The notes beneath the pieces are model-generated. The model was not told the DNA's origin, ran no database searches, and saw nothing but the letters and a program-made list of their open reading frames with translations. DNA of 64,000 nt from contig JAVTVJ010000040.1 in the NCBI GenBank assembly GCA_034509425.1, forward strand, positions 8,881,001 through 8,945,000, written 5' to 3'. Shown here piece after piece: positions 59,638-64,000 of this stretch. Position 1 is the stretch's first letter, and the number at the start of each line of letters is the position of its first letter. This stretch comes from Eopsaltria australis (lineage: Eukaryota; Chordata; Aves; Passeriformes; Petroicidae). Position numbers and translations under genes: made by a program.

Positions 59638-62600
59638 TCTAGCATGTAACAATGGCGCATAACAAAAACATTTAAGGTTTTTCATATACTTCAGATTTTT
59701 CCAGTTTTAATGCTATAATGCTAGAATGGACACTATAAAAATCATAGAATAACTGTTCCAACTTTACCCAGAAAGATGATTGTAATTCTCCATTACACTA
59801 TTTAATCAGATCTACTGTAAAACATAAAGAAATGGTGAGATTTAATTTTGTCCAAATCAGAAAAGTGCTAAGTAAGGATCCACAGGAGAGAAAACAAAAT
59901 GCATTTGGGAAAGCTGTAATATATAATACAGAAAGACAGGTTCTTTTTCTTTTCTTTTTATTTTTATTCAACCAAGCCAGAGAAGAACAAAACCTCTGAC
60001 AGAGTAAATGGAAATAGAGAAAGCAAATTAGAAATGCTGTAAAGGGGGAAAAAAGATACTGAAAACACACAGGAAATGTCAGTCAAAACTTTTAACAAGA
60101 AGGGAAGCAAAATACCTAATCTGACACAAAAGATGAGGTTAGGTTAAAAGAGTAAGTATTAGAGAGGTTGTTGGTTACAAGAGTCTCTGTAACACTTTAG
60201 GCAAAAAAAAAAAAAAGATGACATAAAGTTTTACAACAGCTGTCATTAGATAGTAAAGTGGAGTCTGGTTTTCATTCCTTCAAGCTGCAGTGTTGTAACC
60301 TGACTAGATAGCATCATCATACTGCAAAGGGGTCTTGAAACTCATTAATGTAATATTTCTTTTGCCAAGTTATAAATGTTATACTGAATAGAGAGGAAAA
60401 GAAAAATCTTCCTCATTGTAGTTCAGGTCATAAACTGCTATGAATTCATCCCTTTCCTCCAAGAAGGAGGATTGAGATCTTGTACATAAACTCTATCATG
60501 TAAAAATATGTTTGCACACATTGTGATCAAAAAGTGCAGTTGCAAACATCATATAAATAGAATGGCCTTTCAAATGCAGAAAGAATAGAGTTCACTTCTG
60601 CTGGTCAGTGAATGGATCACTTCCATAATATAACCCCTATACATCCTTAAGTACCATAGAAATATGTCTTAGAGCAAATTGAAGAAAATAAATTCATCAA
60701 AACTGCATGTCAACTGGTCAAAGCTGTACAGAGAGCATAAGGGAAAAAGTAAAGCAGTTAAAGAAGAAGTCTTAAGAGTTCAACAAATAGAAATTAATTT
60801 CACGTTTAAAATCTTAACACCATCTACTTTATTCCTTGTGATTTATGAAACATTAAGATCCATACTGCTTTAGAACTTTAGTTCATCTTCCTCTTCTAAT
60901 GGAGAAAGAAACATGAAGTTGCTTGAATTTCCTGTTGACCTGAATTTAGCATTTCACAATATCTCTGTAGATTTCTCAAATGACTGAAGTAATTTCTTTC
61001 AACTGTGTTGGATTCTTTTGGCATAAAATGACATGAAATATTTTCATGTTTGTCGATGAAAGGCGGGGATCAATTTTTGACAAGTGAAAAATTTCCAGGT
61101 TTTCTACACAGTGAAAGGCAAGGATGACCAGGTTATTTAGAAAAGAGCAAAATCACAATAAGCAAAATTGAAAGATTCTGTTGCAAGGGCATCTTGATAA
61201 AAATTCATGCTTCCTTTCCAAGAATTGTTTCCTTTCTGGTTGGTGAGAAATTATTCTTGCCAAATGTTTTATTTCCCTAGACCCAGTTGTATTCAAAAGA
61301 AGTAATTAATCTATGGAACAGATATGGTTGCATTTTCTTGTTTTCATCCTTGCTATCATATTAAAGCTTTTCAATGAAACAATTGATTTCTAGAGAGCCC
61401 TTTAACTCACCAGACAAATGCAGGTAGTCAACAACAGAAAAGGTCAGGTTGCAAGATCTTTGTTTTCAATGCAGACCACTGGAGGTTGCTAAGTTTACCA
61501 AGGCAAGAAATGCATTCTGAATCTCTTAAATATAGAAAACGAGGGTTGTTCTTAAAGCAGAAAAGACATGCAGTTCTGAAGGTTCCTTCCTTTCTACATT
61601 GTTCCATCTCCTGCCTATTTATGAGGAATGCCAAATGAACCATTAAAATATTAAATTCAGATAATTTTTGTCAGAAAATATGTGAAGCCTAAATCCAAGA
61701 ATTTATCTTTTTTAAATATTTTTGCTCACCAACCTGATGACTAGGCTATCCACTCAAAATTCAAAAATAATAAAAATTACACCGTAGTACATCCAGAGGG
61801 AATAGGCTTACTGCAAAAATTATTGAGCTGACTTTTATTTTTAGGAGGACTGATTTCATTACAATTTGAGTCACTTCTGAACAGAGGGAAAGGGTTTCAT
61901 TGCAGATGGCATAATAGATATTCCTCAGACTATGCTGAAGCTATTGGTCTCTGTCTTTCTGTGATACAATGCAATCAGTATGAGTGTTTAAGTTTCTTTT
62001 GTTTCTTCTTGTTTCCCGAAGGATTTTCTGTCTGCAGCACTCTACTTACACTTAATGTTTATACATTCTTCACTGGTTGGATACCTGGTATCCATTTTAG
62101 GATAATGGAGCTCTTGCAATCAACTCGCATCAGACCACCCAGACAGTTCCTCCTTTTTTCTCCTCGAAGCTGCATCTTCCTGATTATCAGTTTGGTTAGA
62201 GCCCTCCAGGCTGTATTTCATCAGAGGAACTCTCATACTTACAGATTATTTTTAGATATCATTCAGATGAAATTTTCATAACCCTTACATTTTGCTAAAG
62301 AATTATGCTTATATAATAATTCTTTGTGTATTTGGAGCCAATTTAGCTCATAATTTACTAATTTATTCTTAAATGGTCTTGAAAAAGTGATAGTATATAA
62401 AATATTGCTTCTGACTTTATATCTACCTTACAATAGGTGAGATTTGTGAATGCTTAATGAAAACCACCTAGAGTGAACTATAATTTATTTTGTTATGATT
62501 TACAGTCAAATGTTCCATTTCCACAATAATTTGAGGTAATCTCCATGCAGTTCTAATGCATTTGCAAGTTATATATGTTCCAAAACATTTTTATGTGATT

Positions 62601-63298
62601 AAACTCTTACAGATTTGCCTTAATGCCTGTGATTGCATGACAGAGGCATTTCTGAAAACATTTTTCAAAGCTTAATCTACATGGTTTCCCATCTCCAGAC
62701 TTTTTTGTTAATAGACCAATCCATTTAAAGTCTACAATTATAGCACTTGGTCTGGGCCAAGTTGAAACACTCACCAAATTGGTGATATAAAGTAATTTCT
62801 TCACAATGCTTAGCAGTGTGCAAATGACTGAAAAGCAATTCTGAAGTGTGGACATCACTTACCTACAGCACGTTCCTCGCTCCCTCCACAAATATGCATA
62901 AATAAGAAAGAAATGGCTATGTTATGATATATATTGGATTAATGCCAGTGGCAGAGTAAGTGAATGTGGATTCATGATTTGTTCTGTAGTGACAAAAACT
63001 ATTGAGCTGACAAATGTTTTGCCTAATTGAGATTGCTCTATCATTAAGTACGTTATTTGTTATACTGTAATTCAATTGCTCCTAGATCTTCATAAGGTCT
63101 CATCCTGTTAAATCCTGACTTGATTTAGGCATTTAAGTCAAAAAGTAGAGCTGGGAGATGAATTTTTCATTTCAAAAGAGACCTAGAATAATATCCTCTT
63201 CTTCTTCACTGTGAGGAAAACAGGCAACCAAACCAGAATTCAGTGTGTCAGAATTCCTACCTATTCTCCCTCTCTTAAGTTTAATTTTCTCATGCTAA
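59638..63298. other. AT-rich sequence, no gene seen
   Basis: About 3.7 kb with no recognised gene or mobile element. An A-run of 13-14 lies near 60206-60218. Confidence 0.5.
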
Positions 63299-63414
63299 AA
63301 CAAACAAACAAAAAAAAAAAAGCAACTTTTTTTTTGGTTTAGATCTTTCTTTTAGAAATATCACAACTGTTTGTTTTGTTTATTTAAAAAAAATCCAAAC
63401 AAACAAACAAACAA
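63299..63414. repeat. Paired A/C-rich and T-rich simple tracts
   Basis: ACAAACAAACAAAAAAAAAAAAG at 63300-63322 is followed by a T9-rich tract near 63327-63340 and CAAACAAACAAACAAACAA near 63396-63414. Confidence 0.75.
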
Positions 63415-64000
63415 CTTCTTAAGGAACATAAAGGGAGCTTTATATGTTCCTGTCCTTCTGTGTTTATTGAGAGAATAGAATACCAGATCTTTCATTTTAG
63501 ATGAAGAAATAATTTTTCTAATACACATGGAAAAAGATTAGCATTTTATTGTAATTTTAAAGGTGTGTAGTGTGTAGTAAATAATATTGGAATAAATATG
63601 TTGTTTTCTATGTTAGTTACCATTTACACTGTTTGCTCAGACAGAATAGCAGAAAAGAATTAGCTTCTAAAAGTAATCAGAGGTCAAAGAAGAAAAAATC
63701 CATGGAACTACAAGATTACACATAAATAGAAATATTAAACAAAAAAATAATAATATGTGAAAAATATGAGACAGAATGACAAGACACTGCTGATTCTGTA
63801 ATATGCTACAAAATTTTTTTGAGGTAGATATTTTATATATGCAACATAGAGCAGTCTTTTGTGACACCATAATAATATAGAATAAGCAGTCATGAAAAGC
63901 TTTGTGACTCTGTGGGCATATTTTCAGCAGGTAGTAAAATTCCATAGATCATTAATCAGTCATTAATGGAAAAGATTGAAATATCTTCATTTTAACAGAT
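63415..64000. other. AT-rich sequence, no gene seen
   Basis: Contains an AAAAAATAATAATATG tract near 63741-63757. No gene recognised. Confidence 0.45.

Noticed and set aside
59738..59790. ATCATAGAATAACTGTTCCAAC-like string as a CR1 antisense tail
   Set aside because: Only about 20 bases resemble CR1 and nothing downstream supports it.

Overview
The window looks like AT-rich, gene-poor nuclear DNA from a bird. The main evidence is its interspersed repeats. Ten pieces of CR1, the dominant LINE of birds and other sauropsids, are recognisable by their C-terminal ORF2 blocks, such as 'FSLEK..' and 'SDRTRGN', and by 3' tails ending in ATTCTATGATTCT-like units. Two LTRs start with TGTTGTGGTTTAA-like or TGTTGTAG ends and finish in AAACCAGGACA, a type I associate with avian ERVL-like elements. 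Mammalian L1 or Alu-like repeats and bacterial gene organisation are absent. A passerine or other neoavian bird is plausible, but the order cannot be fixed from the sequence alone.

No host protein-coding gene, exon, tRNA or rRNA could be supported. The open frames are short (mostly under 100 codons), AT-rich and unrelated to known families. The exceptions are decayed CR1 ORF2 remnants and three long frames that are artefacts of a GGAA tetranucleotide array. The window is best read as intergenic sequence or the interior of a very large intron.

Layout. 1-6 kb is a repeat cluster. It holds an antisense CR1 tail, an unassigned GC-rich block, a sense CR1, a candidate LTR whose predicted R region is a 10-bp tandem repeat, and a GC-rich solo LTR (5258-5952) flanked by a perfect 4-bp target duplication. 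6-34 kb is AT-rich unique sequence with scattered CR1 pieces at 9.9, 13.7, 15.1, 16.4, 30.0 and 32.3 kb, plus small inverted repeats and short tandem duplications. 34-45 kb carries two antisense CR1 copies, one with its reverse transcriptase core deleted, and two sense-oriented ERVL-like LTRs. 45-64 kb is AT-rich with A/C- or T/G-rich simple repeats and the most conspicuous object of the window: a purine-rich (GGAA)n array of about 790 bp at 51.6-52.4 kb, into which a GGAATTCTGGAA variant has spread.

No genes work together here. The history is one of retroelement insertion, decay and microsatellite growth, with some microsatellites arising inside the retroelements. No convincing new biological system was found. 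The best items for a second look are the GGAA array, the young-looking solo LTR, the LTR with a tandem-repeat R region, and a 22-bp-arm inverted repeat next to an octamer motif at 23.05-23.14 kb.
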